Shown piece after piece: positions 42,907 through 51,473 of a stretch of DNA of 64,000 nt. The stretch's first letter is position 1; each line of letters starts with the position of its first letter. The notes under the pieces are model-generated. The model was given only the letters and a program-made list of their open reading frames with translations, made no database searches and was not told where the DNA came from. Both the position numbers and the translations under genes were made by a program. The stretch is from an uncultured Prevotellaceae bacterium (GTDB lineage Bacteria > Bacteroidota > Bacteroidia > Bacteroidales > Muribaculaceae). The DNA lies in the NCBI GenBank assembly GCA_947306175.1, contig CAMZFV010000009.1, forward strand, positions 16,001-80,000, in the 5' to 3' direction.

Positions 42907-43458
42907 ATGAAAAAGAAAATCAAATATTCAATAATAACGATGATTGCTATTGTGGCGATTATTGTTGACATCATTTGGGACCTTCTTTTGTGGGTAAATG
43001 CTTACGTCGATGGCAAATACCTTATTGAGCCCTATGGCAATCATTATATTGATGACACCTATTATATGAGAATAGGTAGTTTGTCTATTGCAATGTTCAT
43101 CAACCTGGGTGTAGCCATTGTTGCACTATGTCTGCCCTGGAGAAAGAATAACGACAAGGATAAACCACCAGTTCATAAACCGGCTCAAAATGGTTTTTGC
43201 AAGGTTTGTGGATATAAACTAAACTACCTGCCGTGGGGTGAAGATGGGGAAACACCATGCTTTGACATCTGCCCCTGTTGTGGCGTTGAGTTTGGCAATG
43301 AGGATTATACCGAAGAATCGCTAAAAGAATATCGTGCGAAATGGATCAGTGAAGGCGCCCATTGGTTTGACCCCAATTTGCAGCCCCAAACCTGGTCTTT
43401 GCAAGAACAAATATCCAATATCAGACCTGATTCAGAGGATTTGCATATAGCAGAATGA
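42907..43458 (+). CDS. Two-TM module fused to a CPCC zinc-ribbon domain
   Basis: 183 aa. Residues 1-90 have two TM helices, the second in the module 'MFINLGVAIVALCLPWRKNN' shared with 29813-30085. Residues ~95-183 form a Cys-rich domain: 'FCKVCGY', 'CFDICPCCGVEFGNEDY', 'YRAKWISEGAHWFDP'. CxxC pairs suggest zinc binding. The shared DNA segment ends at the domain junction, so the gene looks like a chimera. Confidence 0.7.
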   Translation: MKKKIKYSIITMIAIVAIIVDIIWDLLLWVNAYVDGKYLIEPYGNHYIDDTYYMRIGSLSIAMFINLGVAIVALCLPWRKNNDKDKPPVHKPAQNGFCKVCGYKLNYLPWGEDGETPCFDICPCCGVEFGNEDYTEESLKEYRAKWISEGAHWFDPNLQPQTWSLQEQISNIRPDSEDLHIAE

Positions 43459-43494
43459 ATTGCGAATTATACCATTAATAATAGATTAATCGAA

Positions 43495-44475
43495 ATGAAA
43501 CAGTTCATCAAAATAGTAAACTCTGTTTTATTGATAGTATCATTATTGTTATTAGGATCATCTTGTTCGACTCTCAATATAAAGAATATTGAGAAAAAGT
43601 TGATAACGAAGAACCCTGGCAGCGTGGCCATAAGTATATCAACCACATACCTGCCAGCAAAGACTGTTTGGTACTACACTGCAGACTCTATCTTTGTCTT
43701 TAAAAAGACATTAAACAGGAACCAAATTGCTCAAGACAAATATGGTTTGGATAAGTCTTTACATAATAGCCTTTTCTTCAAAGAACTTGTTGATGTTGAA
43801 GCGCTGGAAAACGATATTTATAAGCACTGTGGTTATGTTTTGGATGGCGATGAGTTAACTTTGACATTGGCAAAAGACTCAAAGACAATTCAGAAATCAT
43901 TTTTTATAGACATTGATCGTTTTGTATCAGCCTCCTTTGACCATGATGTGTTGAATACCATTAAGAGTGATATCATCACATACTCTCTATGGCCACTTTT
44001 GAAAGAGTACAACAAAGTGAAGGCCCATGAAGTCTTATGGGTCATTGATGGTATTGCAGCAGACATGTACGACCCTCTGCTCAGTGATGACATTGACATC
44101 ATCTGTGACAGCATCCCAACCATGCTGCAACACTATTACCCGATATTCCAACAGGATTGTATTAAATGTTTTAAGACAATCATGTCAATTCCGAATTCAT
44201 GTTACGATAGCGACAGAAATACACTCATTGTCATCCAGACGAATAAAAAGAATTGGATTCGTGACTTCGAACTAAACGGCGTCTATACTACCAAGAAAAA
44301 GAAGATACCATTGGGATATTTTGCCAGCAAAACTGAACTTGACTTAAAACAATTCATAGAAAAGGAGTGGAAGGTCAAGCAAATTAAATCCTTACAAATC
44401 CACCCTGATGGTAAGAGCATCCTTGACAAAAAAGGTAAGCCTCACCAAATTTGCCTAAGTATCGAGACAGAATAG
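43495..44475 (+). CDS. Lipoprotein, first gene of a duplicated pair
   Basis: 326 aa. The signal 'VSLLLLGSSCST' has a lipobox. The mature part is mixed alpha/beta with 'DELTLTLAKDSKTIQKSFFI' in the first half and a TonB-C-like end ('EKEWKVKQIKSLQIHPDGKS'). The gene pairs with 44492, 16 bases downstream. A decayed copy of its end sits at 41540-41679. Function unknown. Confidence 0.65.
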   Translation: MKQFIKIVNSVLLIVSLLLLGSSCSTLNIKNIEKKLITKNPGSVAISISTTYLPAKTVWYYTADSIFVFKKTLNRNQIAQDKYGLDKSLHNSLFFKELVDVEALENDIYKHCGYVLDGDELTLTLAKDSKTIQKSFFIDIDRFVSASFDHDVLNTIKSDIITYSLWPLLKEYNKVKAHEVLWVIDGIAADMYDPLLSDDIDIICDSIPTMLQHYYPIFQQDCIKCFKTIMSIPNSCYDSDRNTLIVIQTNKKNWIRDFELNGVYTTKKKKIPLGYFASKTELDLKQFIEKEWKVKQIKSLQIHPDGKSILDKKGKPHQICLSIETE

Positions 44476-44491
44476 AGCAAGGTATAAGAAT

Positions 44492-45010
44492 ATGCGTAGA
44501 ATTTTGATGATCATATTAGGGTTTGTGCTAGCGATTGCTTGCTTTGTCGCATTTGTATATCTATATCAACCGAGGGGGGCGTTCATCTGTGACTTTTCGG
44601 GTGATGATGCTACCAAACATTACACCAACGATTCGGTCTTCAATATCTTTCAAGACGTTCCCATTGAAGATGCCAAAGTCTATATTGCTATGGCTCCTGA
44701 TGATAGAGACAACCTGCCATTTTTGCAAGGCTACTCTAATGTTATATATTCATCAAGCCCAGATGTCGTGGCAGAATTTGCCAAATCGATGGTATTTGAA
44801 AAGACCTCAGGCGACATGGTAACTGTCGAAAGCTGGCTTTATATCACCAGTGGCAACAAGGTAGTATTTAAGTCACCAATAGTCATTTCATCGACTTGCG
44901 TGGGACTCCAGAACAGTTCAACAGGTTGGGCCGAAGCCCAAAACCCTGCTGCACTTCTTGAGATACTGGCCCTTTTTGATTCGCCAACCTTACCAATCTT
45001 TTTGTTTTAA
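44492..45010 (+). CDS. Membrane-anchored protein, duplicate of 41697
   Basis: 172 aa. It has the same architecture as 41697-42215: an N-terminal anchor, then 'VPIEDAKVYIAMAPDDRDNL', with the invariant C-terminal 'SSTGWAEAQNPAALLEILAL'. Differences cluster at residues 25-50. It follows the lipoprotein 43495 closely and is probably co-transcribed with it. Confidence 0.7.
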   Translation: MRRILMIILGFVLAIACFVAFVYLYQPRGAFICDFSGDDATKHYTNDSVFNIFQDVPIEDAKVYIAMAPDDRDNLPFLQGYSNVIYSSSPDVVAEFAKSMVFEKTSGDMVTVESWLYITSGNKVVFKSPIVISSTCVGLQNSSTGWAEAQNPAALLEILALFDSPTLPIFLF

Positions 45011-45051
45011 ACGTATAACTTGATTGTATCGACAATAGTCGTAATTATTTA

Positions 45052-45384
45052 ATGAAAAGCAAGAGCAAGACAAAGTCAAAACGGAATTGGACGATGACAA
45101 GTTTTTATAACTTGTTTGTCTGTATTGCCATTGCTGGTTATGTGGTATATAGTTGTTCGCGAGTCACCGATAAGGAACACGTTCTTAAAGATCACGGAAT
45201 CAAGACTAAAGGATATGTTTATGATTCCTATAGCCAGCGCAGTCATACTTGGTATCTCTATGAGTTCACGGTCAATGGACAGAATTATTACGGCCGACTT
45301 TTCAATTCCGCTCATATCGGTGATAGTATATGGATTTTATACATGCGAGATGATCCATCTACAAACATGGGGTTGTTTGATTGA
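45052..45384 (+). CDS. DUF3592-like one-TM protein, paralogue of 51078
   Basis: 110 aa. A very basic N-terminus (MKSKSKTKSKRN), one TM helix and a small beta domain with 'VLKDHGIKTKGYVYDSY', 'YEFTVNGQNYYG' and 'GDSIWILYMRDDPS'. That order is like DUF3592. 51078-51428 has the same order (MEGKNKVKKKK..., 'LEKRGVQTMAYVTASYSQGN', 'GDSIIVIYLPEDPD'). Confidence 0.65.
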   Translation: MKSKSKTKSKRNWTMTSFYNLFVCIAIAGYVVYSCSRVTDKEHVLKDHGIKTKGYVYDSYSQRSHTWYLYEFTVNGQNYYGRLFNSAHIGDSIWILYMRDDPSTNMGLFD

Positions 45385-45400
45385 TTTTTAACCGAAGAAT

Positions 45401-46009
45401 ATGGAAGTTTATTGGATTGAAGTTGAATACAAACCACAAAGCGGTTGTAGCCAGACTAAAGAACCTGGTGTGGTTTATGTGTTCGTGAAATCGAAAGACG
45501 CGATTACTGCTCATTATGCAGTCAAGGAAGCGTTGAATCAACAGAAATTAGATGCAGATAAATGGTTGCTCATTGAGCCATATGACCTGGACACGGAATG
45601 GGATTCCGATGAATTGAGAGATCGATTTATGGAACTGTATCAAAAAGCGGATTCTTCACCAGCAAACGTTTGTTTCTTCGATGAATTTTGCGAAAAAGAG
45701 GAATACGATGATTGGGTTTACTTACTGTCAGTAGAGTATGCCTATTCCCCTGGAACTTCGTCAATGGAGGGCGGTTTTGTCTATGTCTTCGTGAAATCAC
45801 ATGATGCTCTTTCTGCCTATTTAAGTGTAAGCAAAGAATTGAAACGAGATGGCCGAGTTCCAATTTGTTGGGAGTTCATAAAACCGTATGACGAAGATAC
45901 GCAATGGGAGAACGAAGAACACAATGTCCATTATTTGGGATTATACAACCTAGCAACAACCAGCAATGAATGTGTGTTTGACGTGCTTTACGATTATGAG
46001 AAATTGTAA
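45401..46009 (+). CDS. Soluble protein made of two tandem copies of one domain
   Basis: 202 aa. Residues 1-95 and ~105-202 repeat the same fold: 'YWIEVEYKPQSG', 'GVVYVFVKSKDAITAHYAVK' and 'WLLIEPYDLDTEWDSDE' against 'YLLSVEYAYSPG', 'GFVYVFVKSHDALSAYLSVS' and 'WEFIKPYDEDTQWENEE'. It is acidic and cytoplasmic. An internal duplication of a small domain is common in immunity families; function unknown. Confidence 0.65.
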   Translation: MEVYWIEVEYKPQSGCSQTKEPGVVYVFVKSKDAITAHYAVKEALNQQKLDADKWLLIEPYDLDTEWDSDELRDRFMELYQKADSSPANVCFFDEFCEKEEYDDWVYLLSVEYAYSPGTSSMEGGFVYVFVKSHDALSAYLSVSKELKRDGRVPICWEFIKPYDEDTQWENEEHNVHYLGLYNLATTSNECVFDVLYDYEKL

Positions 46010-46076
46010 AGCCAACCAATTGTATATTATTTTAAGGAGAATACTATCAATAACGCTTGTTTTTAGAAATATTCGC

Positions 46077-46085
46077 TAACTTTGC
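46077..46085 (+). promoter_or_regulatory. -7 box TAACTTTGC before the Imm40-like gene
   Basis: Exact match, 22 bases upstream of ATG 46108. The preceding bases ATTCGC also occur before the box at 47941. Confidence 0.6.
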
Positions 46086-46107
46086 CTTTATCAATGATTG
46101 AAAAAAG

Positions 46108-46464
46108 ATGAACAAAGATACTATCATCAAAATAGCCACAGAGGCTAATATTTCCAAATGCTTTTCTTTGGAAGAAATTGGTATTAATAATTTCGCTTTT
46201 CTATATCAACAAGCGATTTTGCTTGTTGATGTATTAAGGCAATCAAATGTCCCTATCTTAGGCGGAGATGTTTATTTGAGACTGGAATCTAGCATAGAGA
46301 TCTCCTATGATAATTGGTATTGCGATAAGAAAGAAGATGAACGCGATAGCGTATTCGTAAATAGAAGTTGCGATGTCGCTGAAACCTTTATCAAGGAGTA
46401 CAAAAGGAAGAATGCTATCAAGGAACCTTTGTTTGCTTTCGTCATAGGCGAAAATACAATTTAG
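46108..46464 (+). CDS. Imm40-like immunity protein
   Basis: 118 aa, with no signal peptide. The pattern 'AILLVDVLRQSNVPILGGDV' and 'YLRLESSIEISYDNWYCDKK', then 'NRSCDVAETFIKEY', matches the Imm40 family as I know it (ILGGDVY and YDNWYC are its marks). Cytoplasmic; it would neutralise a cognate polymorphic toxin. No toxin gene is adjacent. Confidence 0.65.
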   Translation: MNKDTIIKIATEANISKCFSLEEIGINNFAFLYQQAILLVDVLRQSNVPILGGDVYLRLESSIEISYDNWYCDKKEDERDSVFVNRSCDVAETFIKEYKRKNAIKEPLFAFVIGENTI

Positions 46465-46476
46465 AAATAGAGTATT

Positions 46477-47280
46477 ATGAAAACGAATATCTTAATATAC
46501 GTTATGTTGTCTTTGTTGGCAGTGTGTTCTATGTCGTGTAGTAACCACTCTACAGAAAGAGTGAAATTCACAGACATTGATAAATCAAGTCAGGATCTAA
46601 AAACAAATAGTACTGATGAGGATTCCTGTTTATTGCCAAAGGTTAGGTTGAGTGAATTTGCAAAATATCAATCTTTTGATGAATTTTCTATGTCTGGTAT
46701 AGGGGATCCAAATAAGCAACCATTTGTTTATATTAAAGAATCAAAGGATTCGATTTTACTTGTTGCATCATACGATACGGCTCAAGTATATGTATATCAA
46801 TATGGCGAACGGATAAATCGGTGGGTTTCTTATAAAGAATATGATATGGATAAAAAGGATATTGGTGTACTCAAGGAGGAAAATGTGCATCCGGCTCGTT
46901 CTTTTCTCAGAATATGTGGAAATGATACTATTATTGAGTATGAATGTGATTATATATTTGATCTTGTTGTCAAGTATTTGTTCATTAAAACTCCCCATAA
47001 ATGTATTCGAATATCATTGTTATCTAGCGATTTTGAGGATAAAAAAGATTTAACTCAGTCAATACTATTATTTGTTAGAAGATACAATGCTGATAAAAGC
47101 ATTATTGATGAAGGCACTGGAAAATACCGATACCAGAAAAGATATGTAAACGAATACACTTTTAGTGAAGATGGTAATAGTTTTAGGTATAAATGCAACG
47201 ACATTGACGACGAATTAGTGTTCCCAAAAACAAGTCTTGGTTATTTTGGAACACAGCCAGGATTTGACAAATGTGAATAG
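46477..47280 (+). CDS. Lipoprotein, array gene
   Basis: 267 aa. The signal 'MLSLLAVCSMSCSN' has a lipobox. The mature part has 'FAKYQSFDEFSMSGIGDPNK' and alternating strands and helices, rich in D, K and Y. It is 12 bases after the Imm40-like gene and so probably in its operon. Not recognised. Confidence 0.6.
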   Translation: MKTNILIYVMLSLLAVCSMSCSNHSTERVKFTDIDKSSQDLKTNSTDEDSCLLPKVRLSEFAKYQSFDEFSMSGIGDPNKQPFVYIKESKDSILLVASYDTAQVYVYQYGERINRWVSYKEYDMDKKDIGVLKEENVHPARSFLRICGNDTIIEYECDYIFDLVVKYLFIKTPHKCIRISLLSSDFEDKKDLTQSILLFVRRYNADKSIIDEGTGKYRYQKRYVNEYTFSEDGNSFRYKCNDIDDELVFPKTSLGYFGTQPGFDKCE

Positions 47281-47342
47281 CCCAAAAGTTTTTTTATTTA
47301 GCAGAAATACTATCTATATTAGTCGAGATCAAAAAAAATCAA

Positions 47343-47921
47343 ATGAAACAGTTTATCAACATAACCGCCTCATTATTACTGATAGCGTCTATAATTGTAT
47401 TCTGCTCCTGTTTACGAAATATGGAGAGCAAGAAAGGAACTGACAATACAGTAAACGATAACGTAAAGAAAGAGTTGTCGCTTTCTAACGATTTAGGCTT
47501 GGACAGTGTCGTTATTTTTTGTGATGTAAACATGTGGAATCGAGAATTCAGATTCTTAATGAAGGATTCTGTAACATTGTTATCTGGAAGAGTGATATTT
47601 GAAAAATGGAAATCGCCAATTGAATTATCGGAGAAAGATAGAAACCAATTAATTGATTACATTAATGGCTTTTTTGTCAGCAAAGAATATGATATCATTG
47701 CCAGAAAGCATAAAACCAATGAATTTTGGGAAGGTGAATTCACCGAGATTGATGTTATCTTATATAGAGATGGGAAAAAGAATCAAAACCATATAAGTAC
47801 AAGACCCACCACTATGGATAGGTATTCTATTGAATTCTCAAAAGAGTTTCAAGATTTCAAGCATATGCTTCATGACTTGGCTAGAGAGTATAGAAATTTA
47901 GTTATTGATAAAGGAGACTAA
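47343..47921 (+). CDS. Lipoprotein, duplicate of 42279
   Basis: 192 aa, nearly identical to 42279-42857, including the lipobox region (FCSC) and the tail. The two copies are about 5 kb apart in the same orientation. The intergenic bases and the -7 box after each copy are similar, but the next genes are unrelated (CPCC fusion versus 47976). Confidence 0.7.
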   Translation: MKQFINITASLLLIASIIVFCSCLRNMESKKGTDNTVNDNVKKELSLSNDLGLDSVVIFCDVNMWNREFRFLMKDSVTLLSGRVIFEKWKSPIELSEKDRNQLIDYINGFFVSKEYDIIARKHKTNEFWEGEFTEIDVILYRDGKKNQNHISTRPTTMDRYSIEFSKEFQDFKHMLHDLAREYRNLVIDKGD

Positions 47922-47940
47922 AGAATATAAGACTATTCGC

Positions 47941-47949
47941 TAACTTTGC
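47941..47949 (+). promoter_or_regulatory. -7 box TAACTTTGC
   Basis: Exact match, 26 bases before ATG 47976. Part of the duplicated lipoprotein-plus-promoter block. Confidence 0.6.
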
Positions 47950-47975
47950 CATAATATAATCTTTATTGGAACGAG

Positions 47976-48551
47976 ATGGGAAAGATTAATAAGAAAATAA
48001 AATGGGCTTTATGTATTTTGGTCTGGATCGTTGTGATTACATCTCTTGTTTTCAGTTGGGATAATGGAGATGGCCAATTGGTATTTCAGGGTGAGTATGA
48101 TGGATACATGAGTACTTACATCAACAATAACGACACTACCGATAGCTTCATAAAGAATCATTACCCAAATGTCATAAGCCATGATGTGAACTTTAACATT
48201 AGATGTGATGCTGACATCAATATCAATGACAGCGATTATGTTTTCATAATAATCAGGAGAAGTGGTATATTCTATAAGGGACCATTCAATAATCATATTG
48301 AGCTGAAAGACAAACCCTTCAGTATTGATGATTATAAAGTTGAAATGTTGGGTTTTGTGCTACTTGACCACAAGACAAAACTGACTTACAAATGGGATAT
48401 GAAAGAAGTGTGGCGTTTATATAAATGGAAAAATTATAAGGTTACATTGAACAAAGATGGTACCTTTGACATCTCTTTCTGCCAACTGGCTTCGCCTCGT
48501 TATAGATTTGATGGAACCATATTATCAGATTTTTTCGGCAACAATGATTAA
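47976..48551 (+). CDS. Membrane-anchored hypothetical protein
   Basis: 191 aa. One N-terminal TM anchor (WALCILVWIVVITSLVFSW) precedes a periplasmic beta-rich domain ('VNFNIRCDADININDSDYVF', 'KGPFNNHIELKDKPFSIDDY'). The stop overlaps the next start by 8 bases (ATGATTAA). Not recognised. Confidence 0.6.
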   Translation: MGKINKKIKWALCILVWIVVITSLVFSWDNGDGQLVFQGEYDGYMSTYINNNDTTDSFIKNHYPNVISHDVNFNIRCDADININDSDYVFIIIRRSGIFYKGPFNNHIELKDKPFSIDDYKVEMLGFVLLDHKTKLTYKWDMKEVWRLYKWKNYKVTLNKDGTFDISFCQLASPRYRFDGTILSDFFGNND

Positions 48552-48915
48552 GACAGAAAAAAGCATACGTCGTATTGGGACTTATTTCCTGGTATTGGGA
48601 TTCATTTGTGCCTTTCTGACTCCGGTGTATTTTTCATCATCATACGGTCCTATAGTAGGGCCTATTTGTGTCATTCTGATGTGCTCACCGCGATTGATAT
48701 ACCAGAAGAAGTGGGCGAGCGTACTGCTAATGATAAATGTCGTTTTGACTACATTGGCACTGCTATATTTTGACGCAATGTTAATTATCCTATCACAAGC
48801 ATTTGATCAACAGGACATTAGTGGTTATATTGCCTTGGTGATTATCACGGCAATCGTATTGTTGAACTGTTGCCTATGCTTTAAACTATACAAGTTGCTT
48901 TTTAAGGCTCAATAG
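48544..48915 (+). CDS. Four-TM protein, paralogue of 29421
   Basis: 123 aa from ATG 48544; the longer frame from 48457 lies within the previous gene. It has four TM helices with 'IRRIGTYFLVLGFICAFLTP', 'CSPRLIYQKKWASVLLM' and 'CCLCFKLYKLLFKAQ', matching the order in 29421-29816. The overlap with the preceding gene shows coupling. Confidence 0.7.
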   Translation: MIKTEKSIRRIGTYFLVLGFICAFLTPVYFSSSYGPIVGPICVILMCSPRLIYQKKWASVLLMINVVLTTLALLYFDAMLIILSQAFDQQDISGYIALVIITAIVLLNCCLCFKLYKLLFKAQ

Positions 48916-49776
48916 ATGAATACATTATGGAGAATCGGTGAACGCTTGATGCGATGGGGAACTCTGGCATATTGCTCGGTGTTTCCAGCAGTGTCACGCT
49001 CCTACAACCGCAATACATATCCGTGTCCCGTCGAGCAGAAATATCATGAAAACGGGCCTTATCAAGTCACCGTTCATTCAATTGATGACATCCATGTGTT
49101 TGTTCCAGATAGCGCACACAGCGTGCCGCTGCCGACTGTGGTCATGGTCAACGGTACGGGCTTGAAGGCTCTGCATTACCGCCCAGTGTTTGAACATTTG
49201 GCTTCATGGGGATTTGTTGTCATTGGCAATGATGACAGCAATGCGTGGAATGGTCGATCTGCTTTAGTCTCGCTTGATAAAGCAATTTTTCAAAACTCGA
49301 TAGTGAGCAGTCCTCTGTATCAACGCATTGACCTAGACCGAATTGGTGTGGTCGGTCATTCCCAGGGTGCCATGGGCGCTATCAATGCAGCAACTGAAGA
49401 TGACCGTTTCAAGGTGCTATATGCTGCAAGTTGCCCACAAAAAAGCCTTGCAAAGAAACTGGACTGGAGCTACTCCATGAAGACGATCTCTATCCCAACG
49501 ATGCTGGTAGCTGGAACTGAGTGGATCGACCGCCACATTTCACCACTTGACTCTTTACTCCTCTTAGCTGAAGAACTTCCAAACACAACCCCGATGTTGT
49601 TGGGACGCCTAAAGGGTGTTGAACATCGTTATGTCCTTCACGAGGGGGATGCTTATATGACCGCATGGCTTCGTCATTTCCTGGCAAATGACGCCGATGC
49701 TGCAGCTGCATTGGCTAGTGACAACCCAGAAATTCTCAACAATCCTCGCTGGCAGGATGTAATCATTCATATATGA
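48916..49776 (+). CDS. Alpha/beta-hydrolase (PET hydrolase/chlorophyllase-like)
   Basis: 286 aa. The nucleophile elbow is GHSQG in 'DRIGVVGHSQGAMGAINAAT'. The oxyanion region is 'PTVVMVNGTGLKALHYRPVF', the acid is likely in 'TMLVAGTEWIDRH' and the His in 'LKGVEHRYVLHEGD'. The substrate is unknown. It starts directly after the four-TM gene stop, and its own stop overlaps the DUF2238 gene. It is the one clear enzyme in this part of the array. Confidence 0.8.
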   Translation: MNTLWRIGERLMRWGTLAYCSVFPAVSRSYNRNTYPCPVEQKYHENGPYQVTVHSIDDIHVFVPDSAHSVPLPTVVMVNGTGLKALHYRPVFEHLASWGFVVIGNDDSNAWNGRSALVSLDKAIFQNSIVSSPLYQRIDLDRIGVVGHSQGAMGAINAATEDDRFKVLYAASCPQKSLAKKLDWSYSMKTISIPTMLVAGTEWIDRHISPLDSLLLLAEELPNTTPMLLGRLKGVEHRYVLHEGDAYMTAWLRHFLANDADAAAALASDNPEILNNPRWQDVIIHI

Positions 49777-50399
49777 ACAACAAGTTTAAAATAGCAGTGT
49801 TGGCTATAACGGCCGTAGTGGCGATTGTCACTTATATCAATCCCGTGTTTCCACGAGAGCAGTTCCTGCAACAGGCCGGCACTGTTTTGTTGGTCGCACT
49901 CCTGCTATGCGATTTGCGTAAACGTTGGTTCAGTAACATGGCATTTCTTGGCATTGCGTTATTCTTGATTTTGCACTTGGTAGGAGCAAGGTACATCTAT
50001 TCATACGTGCCTTATCAAGAGTGGCTGCAATGCTTGGGCGATTGGGATTGGTTGCATACGTCCCGTAACCACTATGATCGTCTGGTTCATCTGTTGTTCG
50101 GCGTGCTCCTGTTTCCCGCATTGGTGGAATTCTCCCAGCACCGAGTTACCTCGCGTCAAGTGATGGCAGTGCTAGTGGCATGGCTGATGATACAAGCCGG
50201 AAGTCTGATATATGAGCTATTTGAGTGGGCTCTCACGCTGGTGCTTTCACCCGAGGATGCCGAAGGCTACAACGGGCAGCAGGGTGACCTTTGGGATGCC
50301 CACAAAGACATGGCGCTTGCCATGTTAGGCTCAACCATTGCTGCAGGCTATTATTTCCTTCGCAGTTATTTCAAGCGAAACAAACCTTTTGCTACATGA
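49773..50399 (+). CDS. YjdF/DUF2238-family membrane protein
   Basis: 208 aa with about six TM helices. The family marks are present: 'NHYDRLVHLLFGVLLFPALV', 'IYELFEWALTLVLSPEDAEG' and 'GQQGDLWDAHKDMALAMLGS'. The biochemical role is unknown. It overlaps the hydrolase stop by 4 bases. Confidence 0.8.
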   Translation: MNNKFKIAVLAITAVVAIVTYINPVFPREQFLQQAGTVLLVALLLCDLRKRWFSNMAFLGIALFLILHLVGARYIYSYVPYQEWLQCLGDWDWLHTSRNHYDRLVHLLFGVLLFPALVEFSQHRVTSRQVMAVLVAWLMIQAGSLIYELFEWALTLVLSPEDAEGYNGQQGDLWDAHKDMALAMLGSTIAAGYYFLRSYFKRNKPFAT

Positions 50400-50453
50400 A
50401 TAATAGCCAAAATCGATAAATGAAACAGGACGCTTCTTCTTAATAGTGACAAT

Positions 50454-51029
50454 ATGCTTTTCTATAAAGTTTCAATAGCGGAAATCTTGAAGATGAGGAA
50501 TAACATTGTATTGCAAACGGTTGTTCCTGCTTTAGAAAGAAATGGATTTGTAAAAGCACCATTCTCTTCCTCTAATTTCGGCTATGTTAATTCTGATATT
50601 TACATCTATCAAATGTGCCGTCTCGTCGATAATAAATACCTGGAATCGGTCTCTGTTGATATAGCAAGACGAGACAAATACATAAAAGTTTTTATTAATG
50701 CTTTTGAGCTGTCACCGTCAGTTAATGACATGTCTTTGTTGAGCAATGTTGATGGTGTCAACTTTTCGCTTCCACCAAACTCCAAGAAACGAATGCATTT
50801 GGTTTTAGATTTCATCCAGGTGCCGCCAATTATGTCTTGGGATTTTTGGTTTAATGACTTCAAGTTAAAGTCTTATTGGACGAGAAAAGGATATCAAAAA
50901 AGAGTTTGTCAGTTGACAGCTCTTTTAAAAACCAGGACAGAGAACATTGATTCGTTTTTCAAGAAATGGTATCAGCTTAATCAGCCAAATATCACTGCTT
51001 GGAACGGCGAAATAATTGAACAAAGGTAA
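50454..51029 (+). CDS. DUF4304-like soluble protein, candidate immunity protein
   Basis: 191 aa, with no signal peptide. The opening helix 'NIVLQTVVPALERNGFVKAP' followed by strands 'YLESVSVDIARRDKYIKVFI' recalls DUF4304-type proteins, in which a helix ending in G-F precedes a beta sheet with aromatic residues. The gene at 54517 has a similar opening. The match is weak. Confidence 0.5.
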   Translation: MLFYKVSIAEILKMRNNIVLQTVVPALERNGFVKAPFSSSNFGYVNSDIYIYQMCRLVDNKYLESVSVDIARRDKYIKVFINAFELSPSVNDMSLLSNVDGVNFSLPPNSKKRMHLVLDFIQVPPIMSWDFWFNDFKLKSYWTRKGYQKRVCQLTALLKTRTENIDSFFKKWYQLNQPNITAWNGEIIEQR

Positions 51030-51077
51030 AGGCCATAGATGAGAGCAATGAGACGGAAATAACGATACTGCGCTTTT

Positions 51078-51428
51078 ATGGAAGGCAAGAACAAAGTAAA
51101 AAAGAAAAAGTCAAAGAATCATTGGACTTTTGCTGATATCTTTGGCGTATTGATTTGGATAGGCATAGCCAGCTATCTATTTTATCAATGCTCATTGCAA
51201 ACCTATCGCAACCATCTGTTGGAAAAGCGTGGGGTGCAGACGATGGCATATGTGACGGCATCCTATAGTCAGGGAAACCATCGAGTTGCCGATTATGAGT
51301 TTATCGTTAATGGGCTTTGTTTCGATGGTCAACTCAGATTTCATGATGCAGAAAAGGGAGATAGCATAATAGTCATTTATTTACCCGAGGATCCAGATAT
51401 CAATAGAGCACTATGGGATTTAAAATGA
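51078..51428 (+). CDS. DUF3592-like one-TM protein, paralogue of 45052
   Basis: 116 aa with a basic N-terminus, one TM helix ('FGVLIWIGIASYLFYQC') and a beta domain ending 'GDSIIVIYLPEDPDINRALW'. Its layout is the same as 45052-45384. The two lie 6 kb apart with different neighbours. Confidence 0.65.
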   Translation: MEGKNKVKKKKSKNHWTFADIFGVLIWIGIASYLFYQCSLQTYRNHLLEKRGVQTMAYVTASYSQGNHRVADYEFIVNGLCFDGQLRFHDAEKGDSIIVIYLPEDPDINRALWDLK

Positions 51429-51436
51429 TTTATTAC

Positions 51437-51445
51437 TAACTTTGC
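51437..51445 (+). promoter_or_regulatory. -7 box TAACTTTGC with leader shared with 42877
   Basis: The box and the following bases (CGTAATCTTAAATGGAACGA) match those after 42877 with one change. Confidence 0.65.
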
Positions 51446-51473
51446 CGTAATCTTAAATGGAACGAAATGATAG

